This document shows, piece by piece, positions 13,078 through 23,015 of a stretch of 64,000 bases of DNA. A model generated the notes under the pieces. The model searched no databases, was not told the DNA's origin, and saw only the letters and a program-made list of their open reading frames with translations. Source of the DNA: Bacillus alkalisoli (GTDB lineage: Bacteria > Bacillota > Bacilli > Bacillales > Bacillaceae_I); assembly GCF_002797415.1 (NCBI RefSeq), contig NZ_KZ454944.1, positions 2,436,665 to 2,500,664 of the forward strand, written 5' to 3'. The position numbers and the translations under genes were made by a program. Position 1 is the stretch's first letter. Each line of letters starts with the position of its first letter.

Positions 13078-14385
13078 TTAACCTGCTTGACTATTTTGTT
13101 TTTCGTCTTCTGGTGTATATGAATCTTTACCAGGTAAAACTAGGTTTAGTACTACTCCAATGATAGCTGCTAATGCCATAGCAGGAATGTTGATGTTTTC
13201 ACCAACTTGGATGAATGCTCCACCTACACCGATTACTCCGATTACTGATGCAATGATTAAGTTTCTTTTAACTCCGAAGTCTACTTTATTATCAATTAGT
13301 ACACGGAATCCACTTGAAGCGATTATTCCGAAAAGTAGGATGGATACTCCACCCATTACCGGTGTTGGAATCGTTGTAATAAAGGCCGCAACCTTTCCAA
13401 CAAACCCTAACAGTATAGCAAGTACTGCAGCTCCACCTACTACGAACACACTAAATACTCTCGTGATCGCTAACACACCGATGTTTTCGCCATAAGTAGT
13501 ATTTGGGGGTCCACCGATGAAAGAAGCAATAATTGTTGCAACTCCGTCTCCTAAAATTGAGCGGTGTAATCCTGGTTTTTCTACAAAGTTTCTTCCTGTA
13601 ATTTTACCTAATACCATTTGATCTCCGATATGTTCTGCAATTGTTACTACTGCTACTGGAACCATAATCAACAATATAGCCCATTTAAAGTCTGGTGTGT
13701 ACGTTACGAATGGTACTAAAAATTGTGGTGCTTGTAGCCAAGCTGCTGTTTGGATTGGAGTAAAGTCTACTAGACCAAAGAAGTAAGCGATTGTATAACC
13801 ACCAACTACACCTATTAAAATTGGAATTACTCCGAAAAATCCTTTTAAGAAAACTGCACAAACTACTGTTAATGCTAACGTTAGAAGCGCTACTGTAAAG
13901 TGTACTCCACTATATTCAAGCACTTCTGCACCTGGGTTAACATACATAGAGTTGTTAATCGCTACTCCAGATAATCCTAATCCGATTACAACAATGATTG
14001 GACCTACTACTACAGGTGGTAACACATTCATAATCCAACCGTGACCAAGTTTTTTTATTAGTAAAGCTACTAAGCCATATACGATACCTGCAAAAAAGCT
14101 TCCTAACATGGCTGCTTCTGGTCCACCGAATGCTGTTGCTGCTAAAATTGGTGCAATGAAAGCAAAGGATGACCCTAAGTAAGCAGGAATTTGTCCTCTA
14201 GTTATTAGTAGATATGCTAAAGTACCAAGACCACTTGATACTAATGCTACTGCAGGACTAAGTCCCACAATCATTGGTACTAAAATAGTTGCCCCAAACA
14301 TGGCAAATAAATGTTGTAAACTTAACATTACCCAGGTTGGCAATGCTGGTCTTTCATGTACGTCTAATACTGGTTTTTCATTCAT
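13078..14385 (-). CDS. pyrP: Uracil permease
   Basis: A 435-residue NCS2/UraA-type nucleobase:cation symporter for uracil uptake. It has the expected run of about 14 hydrophobic helices, the SLQHLFAMFGATILVP motif in TM1, the substrate-site helix VVTIAEHIGDQMVLGKITGR (about residues 235-255) and the GGPPNTTYGENIGVLAITRV motif. The ATG at 14385 is used because AGGAGG lies eight bases upstream and the N-terminus then matches the family. It lies between the first and third PyrR attenuators, so uptake and synthesis respond together to UMP. Confidence 0.95.
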   Translation of the reverse strand: MNEKPVLDVHERPALPTWVMLSLQHLFAMFGATILVPMIVGLSPAVALVSSGLGTLAYLLITRGQIPAYLGSSFAFIAPILAATAFGGPEAAMLGSFFAGIVYGLVALLIKKLGHGWIMNVLPPVVVGPIIVVIGLGLSGVAINNSMYVNPGAEVLEYSGVHFTVALLTLALTVVCAVFLKGFFGVIPILIGVVGGYTIAYFFGLVDFTPIQTAAWLQAPQFLVPFVTYTPDFKWAILLIMVPVAVVTIAEHIGDQMVLGKITGRNFVEKPGLHRSILGDGVATIIASFIGGPPNTTYGENIGVLAITRVFSVFVVGGAAVLAILLGFVGKVAAFITTIPTPVMGGVSILLFGIIASSGFRVLIDNKVDFGVKRNLIIASVIGVIGVGGAFIQVGENINIPAMALAAIIGVVLNLVLPGKDSYTPEDEKQNSQAG

Positions 14386-14409
14386 ATGTGTTCCTCCTAT
14401 AATTTGCAT

Positions 14410-14440
14410 AAAAAAACTCTTTACGAATTTCGCAAAGAGG
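14410..14440 (-). terminator. PyrR attenuator terminator before pyrP
   Basis: On the minus strand CTCTTTGCG pairs with CGTAAAGAG and runs directly into seven T residues. It lies between pyrR and pyrP, downstream of the hairpin at 14484-14515. Confidence 0.92.
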
Positions 14441-14483
14441 TCATAAGGAGGTAGACGTATACATACGTATGCTCCTTGTTCCC

Positions 14484-14515
14484 CCTTTGCAAGCCTCTCT
14501 GGACTTCATTAAAGG
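14484..14515 (-). promoter_or_regulatory. PyrR-binding hairpin, pyrR-pyrP region
   Basis: AGTCCAGAGAGGCT, an exact match to the PyrR recognition consensus, is held in a CCTTT/AAAGG-based stem. It begins four bases after the pyrR stop codon and precedes the terminator at 14410-14440. Confidence 0.92.
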
Positions 14516-14518
14516 GTC

Positions 14519-15130
<612 letters not shown>

Positions 15131-15192
15131 AGGTAGTATGAGGAAACATAGAGATACATTTATCCCTACAATTTCTCCTACTGTATCCGTTA

Positions 15193-15225
15193 CCTTCTCA
15201 GCCTCACGGGACTGCCTGTTAAAGG
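15193..15225 (-). promoter_or_regulatory. PyrR-binding hairpin in the pyrR leader
   Basis: AGTCCCGTGAGGCT, an exact PyrR consensus match, is presented in a CCTTTAACAGGC/GCTGAGAAGG stem just downstream of the pyr promoter. The antiterminator must form from sequence between this hairpin and the terminator at 15096-15130. Confidence 0.92.
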
Positions 15226-15242
15226 TCTATCTTGTTAAAATG

Positions 15243-15271
15243 ATTATCGCAGAATAATGTCGAGCTGTCAA
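15243..15271 (-). promoter_or_regulatory. Promoter of the pyr operon
   Basis: TTGACA (15266-15271) and GATAAT (15243-15248) are separated by exactly 17 bp. The -35 box overlaps the final codons and stop of the rluD-like gene, so transcription of the operon starts about 170 bp before pyrR, ahead of the first attenuator. Confidence 0.9.
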
Positions 15272-16182
15272 TCACTTTTTAACGATTTTAATAGTTCTTC
15301 GAATTCTGTTGGAATTGGTGCTGAGAATTCTAAATATTCTTCTGTCCTTGGGTGCACAAATCCTAATACGCCAGCGTGTAATGCTTGACCTTCAATTGGT
15401 AATGTTTTCCTTGGGCCATATTTTGGATCACCAACTAGAGGATAACCAATATATTTCATATGCACGCGGATTTGGTGTGTTCTACCCGTTTCTAAGCGGC
15501 ATTCTACATGTGTAAAATCATTAAATCTTTCTATAACACGGAAATGTGTTACTGCATGCTTACTATTTTCATCTGTAACTGACATACTTTGACGTTCTTT
15601 TTTATCACGACCAATTGGAGCATCAATTGTACCAACATCATGTTTAATTACTCCGTGTACGATTGCTTGATATTTTCTTGTTACTGTTTTTGCTACTAGT
15701 TGATTTACTAGCTTTTCATGCGCAAAATCATTTTTTGCTACCATTAATAAACCAGATGTATCTTTATCGATTCGATGCACAATACCTGGACGAAGGACAC
15801 CATTAATTCCAGAAAGGTCTTTACAGTGTGCCATTAAGCCGTTTACTAATGTTCCACTTGCATGTCCTACAGCTGGATGTACAACCATTCCTTTTGGTTT
15901 GTTTACTACAATAACGTCCGCATCTTCGTAGTAGACATCTAAATTCATTTCTTCTGGAGTAACATTTAATTCTTCTGGTTCTGGAATCATAATTGTTAAT
16001 TTATCACCGATACTACATTTGTAGTTAGGTTTTGTTTTTTGTTCATTTACTAATACATTTCCATCTTTAATCCATTGTTGAACTTGATTTCTTGACCATT
16101 CTTCATTAAGGGAAGAAATAACTTTATCAATACGGTCCCCTTTTTCTATTTCTTCTACATGATGTTGTAAAGTTTCATTCAT
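15268..16182 (-). CDS. ylyB: RluA/RluD-family large-subunit pseudouridine synthase
   Basis: A 304-residue protein with an N-terminal S4 RNA-binding domain (about residues 15-75) and an RluA-type pseudouridine synthase domain. The catalytic Asp is in the family motif HRIDKDTSGLLMVAKN near residue 140. It corresponds by position to B. subtilis YlyB. The RluD group modifies a 23S rRNA helix 69 loop, but the exact uridine here is inferred. Its ATG overlaps the lspA stop by one base (TAATG). Its 3' end carries the -35 box of the pyr promoter. Confidence 0.93.
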   Translation of the reverse strand: MNETLQHHVEEIEKGDRIDKVISSLNEEWSRNQVQQWIKDGNVLVNEQKTKPNYKCSIGDKLTIMIPEPEELNVTPEEMNLDVYYEDADVIVVNKPKGMVVHPAVGHASGTLVNGLMAHCKDLSGINGVLRPGIVHRIDKDTSGLLMVAKNDFAHEKLVNQLVAKTVTRKYQAIVHGVIKHDVGTIDAPIGRDKKERQSMSVTDENSKHAVTHFRVIERFNDFTHVECRLETGRTHQIRVHMKYIGYPLVGDPKYGPRKTLPIEGQALHAGVLGFVHPRTEEYLEFSAPIPTEFEELLKSLKSD

Positions 16183-16649
16183 TAATTAATTTGCTCCTTT
16201 TCCTTTTTACCTTCTAATATCGTTAATACTAATATGATACCTACTCCTACAACTAATGCAGAATCTGCAACGTTAAAAATAGGAAAGTCGTAAGTGAAAA
16301 TATACGTATTAACAAAGTCTACAACCTCTTTACGGAATAAGCGATCAATAAAGTTTCCTATTGCTCCACCTAACATTAACGCTAAGGCTAACTTCATCCA
16401 ATTTTGGTCTGACGGTAATTTTTGCATATAAATTATTAATCCAATAACTACTGCTACTGTAATGATGTAAAAGAACCACATTTGTCCTTCTAAAATTCCC
16501 CACGCTGCTCCAGCATTTCGGTGGGATGATAGATATAAGAAGTTATCTATGATCTTAATATGTTGACCAATTTCCATATACTGTACTACTAGCCATTTTG
16601 TGACTTGGTCTAATAAGATAACAATAAGTGCGATAAGATAGTATCTCAC
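16182..16649 (-). CDS. lspA: Lipoprotein signal peptidase (signal peptidase II)
   Basis: A 155-residue membrane aspartyl protease that removes signal peptides from lipidated prolipoproteins. Four transmembrane helices are evident. The two catalytic aspartates lie in GNFIDR and [11 protein letters not shown], and the conserved [11 protein letters not shown] motif is near residue 42. The start is a GTG at 16649 ([19 protein letters not shown]), with GGAGG seven bases upstream; the longer in-frame reading passes through the ribosome site. It is probably co-transcribed with the rluD-like gene. Unlike B. subtilis, no ylyA gene lies between it and ileS. Confidence 0.95.
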   Translation of the reverse strand: MRYYLIALIVILLDQVTKWLVVQYMEIGQHIKIIDNFLYLSSHRNAGAAWGILEGQMWFFYIITVAVVIGLIIYMQKLPSDQNWMKLALALMLGGAIGNFIDRLFRKEVVDFVNTYIFTYDFPIFNVADSALVVGVGIILVLTILEGKKEKEQIN

Positions 16650-16733
16650 AACAATTCCTCCACGATTCGAAAATTTCCTACCTTTCATTATAGCAAAATG
16701 AAATCCTAACGTACAATTTATTATTATCCATTT

Positions 16734-16785
16734 AAAAAGAGTGCCCGAATAAAGGTAATTAACCCTATTCGAGCACCCTTTTCAT
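16734..16785 (-). terminator. Terminator after ileS
   Basis: On the minus strand GGGTGCTCGAATAGGGTTAA pairs with TTACCTTTATTCGGGCACTC and is followed by TTTTTAAA. It begins just after the ileS stop codon. Confidence 0.85.
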
Positions 16786-16788
16786 ATG

Positions 16789-19560
16789 TTAATTTGTCGT
16801 ATAGTTATTTTTCACAACAGATGCACAACGTGGGCAAAGCGTTGGGTGATCTGTATCTTCTCCAACTGTCGGTGTTACAACCCAGCAACGTTCACAAGTT
16901 TCGCCTTTTGCATTTTCAATCGTAATGGCTACGTTCTCAAATACGTGTGCATTTTCAGGTGCAGTTTCTTTCGAAGTTTCAACTGTCAGTCCGGAAACGA
17001 TAAATAATTGTTGAACATTTTCTTCAATTGAATCTAGTAGCTCTTTTGTTGATACATTTGGATACAAAGTAACGTGCGCCGTTAATGATTTTCCAATAAC
17101 TTTTTCGTTACGAGCAACTTCTAATGCTTTTAATACATCATCACGTAACTCCATAAATGCATCCCATTTCTTTTCAATTTCATCGGAATTGGAAATAGAT
17201 AAAGCTTCAGGCATATCTACTAGTTGAACACTTTCCTCTTGTACAAATGAAATGTGAGACCACACTTCATCTGCCGTGTGAGGCAAAATAGGTGCTACTA
17301 ACTTTGTTAATGCTAATAATGTTTCATATAACACTGTTTGAATGGCACGTCTTTCACTATTATCCGTTGCTTCAATATATAAAATATCTTTCGCAAAGTC
17401 TAAATAGAATGAACTTAATTCAATTGCACAGAAGTTGTGTACAGCATGATAGATTGTTGCAAACTCATACTCATCATAACCCTTTTTCACTTTTGACATT
17501 AAATTATTTAATTTCACTAACATATATTTATCTACATCTCTTAGGTTTTCTACATTAACAGCATGCTGATTTGGATCAAAGTCCGCAAGATTTCCTAATA
17601 AGAAACGGAATGTGTTTCTAATTTTACGATAAACTTCAGCAACTTGTTTTAAAATATCATCGGAAACTCTTACATCCGCTTGATAGTCAACGGAAGCTAC
17701 CCATAAACGTAAAATATCAGCACCTAGTTGGTTCATGACTTTTGATGGAAGTACTACATTTCCTAATGATTTACTCATTTTTCTTCCTTGTCCATCTAGT
17801 GCAAAACCGTGGCTTAAAATTCCTTTATAAGGAGCTTTTCCAGTTACTGCCACACCAGTTGTTAAAGAAGAGTTAAACCAACCACGATATTGGTCAGAAC
17901 CTTCTAAATAAAGATCGGCTGGACGTTGTAGGTCATCTCTTTCTTCTAATACAGATTGATGGGAAGATCCAGAGTCAAACCAAACATCCATAATATCTGT
18001 TTCTTTAGAGAAGTGACCGTTTGGACTTCCTAGATGAGTAAATCCTTCAGGTAATAAGTCTTTCGCTTCTTTTTCAAACCATATATTTGAACCGTGCTCT
18101 CTAAATAGTGCTGAAACATGGTTAATCGTTTCATCCGTAATAATTGCTTCCCCATTTTCCGCATAAAATACTGGAATTGGAACACCCCATGCACGTTGAC
18201 GAGAAATACACCAATCTCCACGGTCACGAACCATATTGTGCAGACGTGTTTCACCCCATGCTGGAACCCATTTTGTTTCTGCAACCGCTTCTAGTAATTG
18301 GTCACGGATTTTATCAATGGAAGCAAACCATTGAGCTGTTGCACGGAAAATTGTAGGTTTTTTCGTTCTCCAGTCGTGTGGGTAAGAGTGTGTGATAAAA
18401 CTTAGTTTTAGCAGGGCACCAACTTCTGTTAGTTTTTCAGTAATTGGTTTGTTTGCCTCATCATAGAAAAGCCCCTCAAATCCAGCTGCTTCATTTGTCA
18501 TATATCCACGACTATCAACTGGACACAAAACGTCTAAGCCGTATTTTTGACCAACTACAAAGTCATCTTCTCCATGTCCTGGTGCAGTATGGACACACCC
18601 AGTACCAGCGTCAGTTGTAACGTGTTCACCTAACATAACAAGTGAAGTGCGATCGTATAATGGATGTTTAGCAAGAACATGCTCTAATTCTTTTCCTTTT
18701 ACTGTCTTCACTACTTCTGCAGTTTCCCATTCAAGTTCTTTAGTTACTGCTTCTAATAGTTCAGTTGCAATAACAAACTTCTTATCTTCTACTTTTACAA
18801 TGCTGTAATCTAATTCAGGGTGTACAGAAATACCTAAGTTAGCAGGAATTGTCCATGGAGTTGTTGTCCAGATAATGAAACTTTCGTCTCCTTCTAAAAC
18901 GCCTTTGCCATCGACTACTGAGAAGGAAACATAAATGGAAGCAGATCGTTTATCTTGGTATTCAATCTCCGCTTCAGCAAGTGCTGACTCACTTGATGGA
19001 GACCAATATACAGGCTTTAAGCCTTTATAGATTAAACCGTTTCTTGCCATATCACCAAATACTTTAATTTGTTGCGCTTCATATTCTGGTTTTAATGTGA
19101 TGTATGGGTTGAACCAATCACCAGTTACTCCTAAACGCATGAACTGATCACGTTGCCTATCGACTTGATCATATGCATATTCTTCACAAAGTTTACGGAA
19201 TTCAGCTACTGACATTTCTTTTCTGTTTACTTTTTTATTCTTCGTTAATGCTGTTTCGATTGGTAAACCATGTGTATCCCAACCAGGCACATACGGAGAG
19301 TGATAACCACTCATTGATTTATAACGAACGATGAAGTCCTTTAAAACTTTATTTAATGCGTGACCCATGTGGATGTCACCATTTGCGTATGGTGGTCCGT
19401 CGTGTAGGATGAAGAAAGGTCTGCCTTTTGTTCTTTCTTGTACTTTTTTATAGATGTCCATTTCGGACCATTTTTCTTGCATTTGAGGTTCTCTATTAGG
19501 TAGGTTTCCTCTCATTGGGAAATCTGTTTTTGGCATAAGTAATGTGTCTTTGTACTCCAT
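16789..19560 (-). CDS. ileS: Isoleucyl-tRNA synthetase
   Basis: A 923-residue class Ia synthetase charging tRNA-Ile. It has the HIGH-type motif as HMGH in [16 protein letters not shown] (about residues 50-65), an editing domain in the middle, KMSKS in [10 protein letters not shown] (about 593-602), and a C-terminal zinc finger (CERCWVV...LCPRC). The ATG at 19560 has GGAGG nine bases upstream and gives the standard N-terminus [18 protein letters not shown]. It is controlled by the T-box leader upstream, with repeat R2 lying between that leader and the start codon. Confidence 0.97.
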   Translation of the reverse strand: MEYKDTLLMPKTDFPMRGNLPNREPQMQEKWSEMDIYKKVQERTKGRPFFILHDGPPYANGDIHMGHALNKVLKDFIVRYKSMSGYHSPYVPGWDTHGLPIETALTKNKKVNRKEMSVAEFRKLCEEYAYDQVDRQRDQFMRLGVTGDWFNPYITLKPEYEAQQIKVFGDMARNGLIYKGLKPVYWSPSSESALAEAEIEYQDKRSASIYVSFSVVDGKGVLEGDESFIIWTTTPWTIPANLGISVHPELDYSIVKVEDKKFVIATELLEAVTKELEWETAEVVKTVKGKELEHVLAKHPLYDRTSLVMLGEHVTTDAGTGCVHTAPGHGEDDFVVGQKYGLDVLCPVDSRGYMTNEAAGFEGLFYDEANKPITEKLTEVGALLKLSFITHSYPHDWRTKKPTIFRATAQWFASIDKIRDQLLEAVAETKWVPAWGETRLHNMVRDRGDWCISRQRAWGVPIPVFYAENGEAIITDETINHVSALFREHGSNIWFEKEAKDLLPEGFTHLGSPNGHFSKETDIMDVWFDSGSSHQSVLEERDDLQRPADLYLEGSDQYRGWFNSSLTTGVAVTGKAPYKGILSHGFALDGQGRKMSKSLGNVVLPSKVMNQLGADILRLWVASVDYQADVRVSDDILKQVAEVYRKIRNTFRFLLGNLADFDPNQHAVNVENLRDVDKYMLVKLNNLMSKVKKGYDEYEFATIYHAVHNFCAIELSSFYLDFAKDILYIEATDNSERRAIQTVLYETLLALTKLVAPILPHTADEVWSHISFVQEESVQLVDMPEALSISNSDEIEKKWDAFMELRDDVLKALEVARNEKVIGKSLTAHVTLYPNVSTKELLDSIEENVQQLFIVSGLTVETSKETAPENAHVFENVAITIENAKGETCERCWVVTPTVGEDTDHPTLCPRCASVVKNNYTTN

Positions 19561-19617
19561 GATAATTCCTCCATTTTCTATTGCTACCATGAAAAGTTAT
19601 TCGTTGGATACTAATTG

Positions 19618-19769
19618 TTGTTGTTACACGATTTGCTCGCTTTCCGCGGGTGGTAAAAAGGAAGGTTATTTTCACTATCGTGAAAAAACCTACTCCTCGG
19701 CGCTTACGCCTGCGGGGTCTCCCTTGACACACACTCCCGCAGGCGTCTCGCAACTCGTGCTAACAACAA
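19618..19769. repeat. Palindromic intergenic repeat, copy R2 (inside the ileS leader)
   Basis: The arms TTGTTGTTACACGATTTGC (19618-19636) and GCAACTCGTGCTAACAACAA (19750-19769) are nearly complementary. The core has the GGTAAAAAGGAAGGTTATT...CACTATCGTG module and GGCGCTTACGCC hairpin. It lies downstream of the T-box terminator and upstream of the ileS ribosome site, so it should be part of every full-length ileS mRNA. Confidence 0.9.
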
Positions 19770-19879
19770 CTTAGGTTAGGTTAGTATTTAGAATGCTAAA
19801 CTAATTATACTTCATGGTGCATTATGTGCATTCCCAAGAAAAATAAAATAATTAATCTTGTATCAAGATAAAAATAAAT

Positions 19880-20035
19880 AAAAAGAGTTCTCTCATCCCT
19901 AAAAGGGACGAGAGAACTCCCGTGGTACCACCCTAGTTTGGTAAAGGTTAAAAAATCTTTACCCACTTAGTATTCGTAACGTGAATAAACCGGCGAAGCT
20001 TACTGTTATTTCAGCTTGGCACTCTAGGGTGATAT
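19880..20035 (-). promoter_or_regulatory. T-box riboswitch leader of ileS (specifier to terminator)
   Basis: On the minus strand the canonical T-box AGGGTGGTACCACG lies at 19921-19934. It is followed by a terminator (GAGTTCTCTCGTCCC/GGGATGAGAGAACTC, then TTTTTATTT) at 19880-19919. A probable specifier ATC (isoleucine) lies in GAATATCACC at 20031-20033, in the bulge of a stem starting with GAGGGTGGTGAAAGC upstream. Uncharged tRNA-Ile pairing with the specifier and T-box bulge would favour read-through into ileS. The 5' end extends to about 20120; its promoter was not assigned with confidence. Confidence 0.92.
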
Positions 20036-20190
20036 TCATTTCCACTTGTTTTGTCGAGCTTTCACCACCCTCGACTCGCTTAAATAAACAATATGTAGAA
20101 ATTACTGTCCCTATCAACGTTTTAATATAATATTAAAGTTAAACAGTTATTGTGTACGTATTATACAAAAAACAAGAAAAGATATCAAGG

Positions 20191-20691
20191 TTATACTCGA
20201 TTTTCTTCCGTTTTTTCTTCTTTGTTTTCATACTCCATTAAATGCTCCCAATCGTCACTGCTAATCATATCTAATTGAGCTTCAATTAACATTTTAAAAC
20301 GATTGCGGAAAACTTTTGACGTTTTTTTCAACTCTTCAATTTCAACTTGTATTTTTCTTGATTTGATTAATGATTCATTTATAATGCGGTCTGCATTCTT
20401 CTCTGCTTCTTTAATGATAAGTTTTGCTTCTTTTTGAGCATTCCTTTTCACATCTTCAGCTGTTTCTTGTGCAACTAAAATAGATTTATTAAGCGTTTGC
20501 TCTATTGAACTAAAATGAGAAAGGCGTTCGTTAAGGTCTTTTGATTTTTCCTCTAATTCTTTCTTCTCACGGATGACCATTTCGTAATCTTTGATTACTT
20601 GATCTAGAAATTCATTCACTTCGTCTTCGTCGTATCCGCGAAATCCTTTACTAAATTCTTTATTGTGAATATCAAGTGGTGTTAACGGCAT
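20191..20691 (-). CDS. divIVA: Cell-division initiation protein DivIVA
   Basis: A 166-residue coiled-coil protein that senses negatively curved membrane and, in bacilli, positions MinJ/MinCD at poles and septa and anchors the chromosome during sporulation. The N-terminal membrane-binding domain is typical (MPLTPLDIHNKEFSKGFRGY). It is followed by heptad-rich segments at about residues 25-60 and 65-130 and an acidic tail (ENKEEKTEENR). It stands between ylmH and the ileS leader, as in B. subtilis. No clear terminator hairpin was seen after it. Confidence 0.95.
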   Translation of the reverse strand: MPLTPLDIHNKEFSKGFRGYDEDEVNEFLDQVIKDYEMVIREKKELEEKSKDLNERLSHFSSIEQTLNKSILVAQETAEDVKRNAQKEAKLIIKEAEKNADRIINESLIKSRKIQVEIEELKKTSKVFRNRFKMLIEAQLDMISSDDWEHLMEYENKEEKTEENRV

Positions 20692-20773
20692 CTAGGCCAC
20701 CTCCAATAAGATCTCATTACTGATGTTATAAGTATTTTCGACAAAAAAATTATAAATCCTGCTTATTTTGCGA

Positions 20774-21547
20774 TTATTTTTGTTTTCCTACAATAATTCG
20801 ATATTTATCTTTTTTAGTTTTACCATCTACAGAAACAAGCTTACTACGACCAAATCCTCTAACAGATATAACATCTCCTTCTTCACAATCAAAAGATGTT
20901 TGGTCGATTAACTTCCAATTCACTTTTACTTTTTGACCTTCGATAAGTATTTGAGCCTTTTGACGAGAGATATTATATACGGATGCGATGATCGTATCAA
21001 TTCGCAAAGAAGAAGCAGTTGTACTAGCCTCTTCCCATTTCTCCACATCCAGCTTCACTTGCTTAGTAGGAATATCTTTAAGGGTAACAGTTGCTTTACC
21101 TACTTCATTTAACTCCATTTTTACAAAGTCAGCTATTTCAGTGGATACAACAATAAAAACATCTTTTCCAGCTATGGAAATATCACCATATTTACTTCTT
21201 TTCAAACCAATGTTCATTAATGCTCCTAAAACATGTCTATGGTCAATCTTTACAAATTTTTGAGCATATTGAATTTCAAATGCTTTCAGTTGAAAATCTT
21301 CTTCGTTTGGAACAATATAATGTGGAAAAATAAAAGCTCTCTTTCTTTCAGCATTAGGATGCCCGCCGTTTAAAATAAATTGCACTTCGCCGTTTTGACC
21401 AATGATGGATGATAATATTTCTTGTTCTCTTGGATCTAAGAAATCTGTAAGTTTAGAAGTATATACACGTTGTACATATTCTTTCCAACTAACTATCTTA
21501 TCAATAAATTCATGTTCCTCTTTCCTGAAATGCTGATATATGGACAT
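20774..21547 (-). CDS. ylmH: S4-domain RNA-binding protein YlmH (RqcP)
   Basis: A 257-residue protein with a central YlmH domain and a C-terminal S4 RNA-binding domain (about residues 180-245, with SRQKAQILIEGQKVKVNWK). In B. subtilis YlmH/RqcP acts with RqcH in adding alanine tails to stalled nascent chains on 50S subunits. That makes its presence in the same window as rqcH functionally notable, although the two are about 18 kb apart. It follows ylmG with only a few bases between them and precedes divIVA. Confidence 0.9.
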   Translation of the reverse strand: MSIYQHFRKEEHEFIDKIVSWKEYVQRVYTSKLTDFLDPREQEILSSIIGQNGEVQFILNGGHPNAERKRAFIFPHYIVPNEEDFQLKAFEIQYAQKFVKIDHRHVLGALMNIGLKRSKYGDISIAGKDVFIVVSTEIADFVKMELNEVGKATVTLKDIPTKQVKLDVEKWEEASTTASSLRIDTIIASVYNISRQKAQILIEGQKVKVNWKLIDQTSFDCEEGDVISVRGFGRSKLVSVDGKTKKDKYRIIVGKQK

Positions 21548-21549
21548 TT

Positions 21550-21822
21550 TTAAGGATAAAGGCCTAGGATTCTAAATAAATAAAGTAAACCATCTGATGC
21601 AAAACGTAAAGCCAAAATTGCAACAATAGGCGAGATATCAATCATACCAAGTGGCGGTATGATTTTTCGAAACATATCTAAATAAGGCTCGCAAACTTTT
21701 CCTATCATACGCCCAATAGAAGATTCCCTTGCATTAGGAAACCATGACATTAAAACATATATTACTAACAATATGGTATATATTCCAACTAGTTGTAGGA
21801 TTAAATTCAATATAAATACCAA
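21550..21822 (-). CDS. ylmG: YggT-family membrane protein YlmG
   Basis: A 90-residue protein with two hydrophobic regions flanking the conserved YVLMSWFPNARES loop and an RKIIPPLGMIDISPIVA segment, the hallmarks of the YggT family. The TTG at 21822 is the likely start: AAAGGTGG lies eight bases upstream, and a GTG four codons earlier is part of that ribosome site. YggT proteins are associated with division and membrane homeostasis; the molecular role is not established. It directly follows sepF. Confidence 0.88.
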   Translation of the reverse strand: MVFILNLILQLVGIYTILLVIYVLMSWFPNARESSIGRMIGKVCEPYLDMFRKIIPPLGMIDISPIVAILALRFASDGLLYLFRILGLYP

Positions 21823-21827
21823 GTTAA

Positions 21828-22295
21828 CTACCACCTTTTACTACTATTATAGTCTTCTTCATGTTGCATAAATTCAGAGATAGATCCAGCAATATCAACA
21901 TTATCTGGAGTACAAATAATAATATCTTTTCCAATTGGTTCAAGACGGCCATCTATTGCGTATACCGTTCCTCCTAAATAATCGACAATCTTTCTTGCCT
22001 CACTAGGTTGAATACGTTGTAAATTTACAATAACCGCTCTTCTGCTCTTCAAATGGTCTGCTACTTCTTGTGCTTCAGAATAACTTCTTGGTTCCATTAA
22101 TATTAGTTTGGCAGACTTTTGGACACTCTGTAAACTTACAACATTTTGTGTATTCTTTGTTGGTTGAGTTTGATGAAAGGAGGAACGAGTTTTCTTAGGT
22201 TCTTGAACAACTTCTTCTTCAAAAGTCTCTTGTTCTTTATATTCGTATTCATCCTCTAATGCAAATAAGCTCTTTATTTTAGTTCTAATACTCAT
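21828..22295 (-). CDS. sepF: Cell-division protein SepF
   Basis: A 155-residue FtsZ-binding protein that assembles into rings and tethers FtsZ to the membrane. It shows an N-terminal amphipathic membrane-targeting sequence (MSIRTKIKSLFALEDEYE), a variable linker, and a C-terminal SepF domain (about residues 62-145) with LMEPRSYSEAQEVADHL and the glycine-containing dimer segment FLGGTVYAIDG-like (YLGGTVYAIDGRLEPIG). The order ylmE-sepF-ylmG is preserved. Confidence 0.94.
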   Translation of the reverse strand: MSIRTKIKSLFALEDEYEYKEQETFEEEVVQEPKKTRSSFHQTQPTKNTQNVVSLQSVQKSAKLILMEPRSYSEAQEVADHLKSRRAVIVNLQRIQPSEARKIVDYLGGTVYAIDGRLEPIGKDIIICTPDNVDIAGSISEFMQHEEDYNSSKRW

Positions 22296-22317
22296 TTTTC
22301 TTCTACCCTCCTAATTA

Positions 22318-22992
22318 TTATTCGTTACCTACAAGTGCAGAACCAATTCTAATAAACGTAGCGCCTTCTTCAACTGCAATTATATAGTCATTTGACATTC
22401 CCATTGATAGTTCCTTACATGGTGCATGTTCTAGATGTAAAGATTGTACTTTTTGCTGTAGATTCCTAAGTTCCCTAAAACAATCCCGCACTATTTCTTC
22501 ATTATCCGTAAAAGGAGCCATAGTCATTAGCCCAACTACTTTAATCTTTTTAAACTGTTCGAGTTGTTTAATAAAAGGCAATACTTCACTACGTTGAATT
22601 CCATGCTTACTTTTTTCTTCAGAAGTGTTCACTTGGATAAAGCAATTAATTACCTTGTTGGCACGCTTTTCAATTTCTTCGGCTAGGCTAACTCTATCTA
22701 ATGAATGTAAGTAATCTATCTTATCTACAACATTCTTCACTTTTCTTGATTGTAACGTACCGATATAGTGCCAGGAAACAGTGTCTTTCAGCTCGTCCCA
22801 TTTTTGGAGAAACCCTTCGTCTCTGTTTTCACCTAAATGTTGTACTCCAGCATCCACTGCTTCTTTTGCCCTTTGAATAGAGACATACTTAGTAACAGCA
22901 ATGATGTGAATTTCTTCAGCATTACGACTAATGCTTATGGATGCTCTTTTAATATTCTCTTTAATATGAGCAAAGTTCTGTTTTACCGACAA
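22318..22992 (-). CDS. ylmE: YggS-family pyridoxal-phosphate homeostasis protein
   Basis: A 224-residue single-domain alanine-racemase-fold protein. The PLP lysine lies in IIAVTKYVSIQRAKEAV (about residues 30-46), and the GENRDE and LSMGMSNDY motifs are typical of YggS/PLPBP. The family binds PLP without known catalysis and influences B6 and amino-acid homeostasis. It sits between ylmD and sepF with short spacers, consistent with an operon. Confidence 0.93.
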   Translation of the reverse strand: MSVKQNFAHIKENIKRASISISRNAEEIHIIAVTKYVSIQRAKEAVDAGVQHLGENRDEGFLQKWDELKDTVSWHYIGTLQSRKVKNVVDKIDYLHSLDRVSLAEEIEKRANKVINCFIQVNTSEEKSKHGIQRSEVLPFIKQLEQFKKIKVVGLMTMAPFTDNEEIVRDCFRELRNLQQKVQSLHLEHAPCKELSMGMSNDYIIAVEEGATFIRIGSALVGNE

Positions 22993-23015
22993 GACATAAG
23001 CCTCCTACTTTACCG

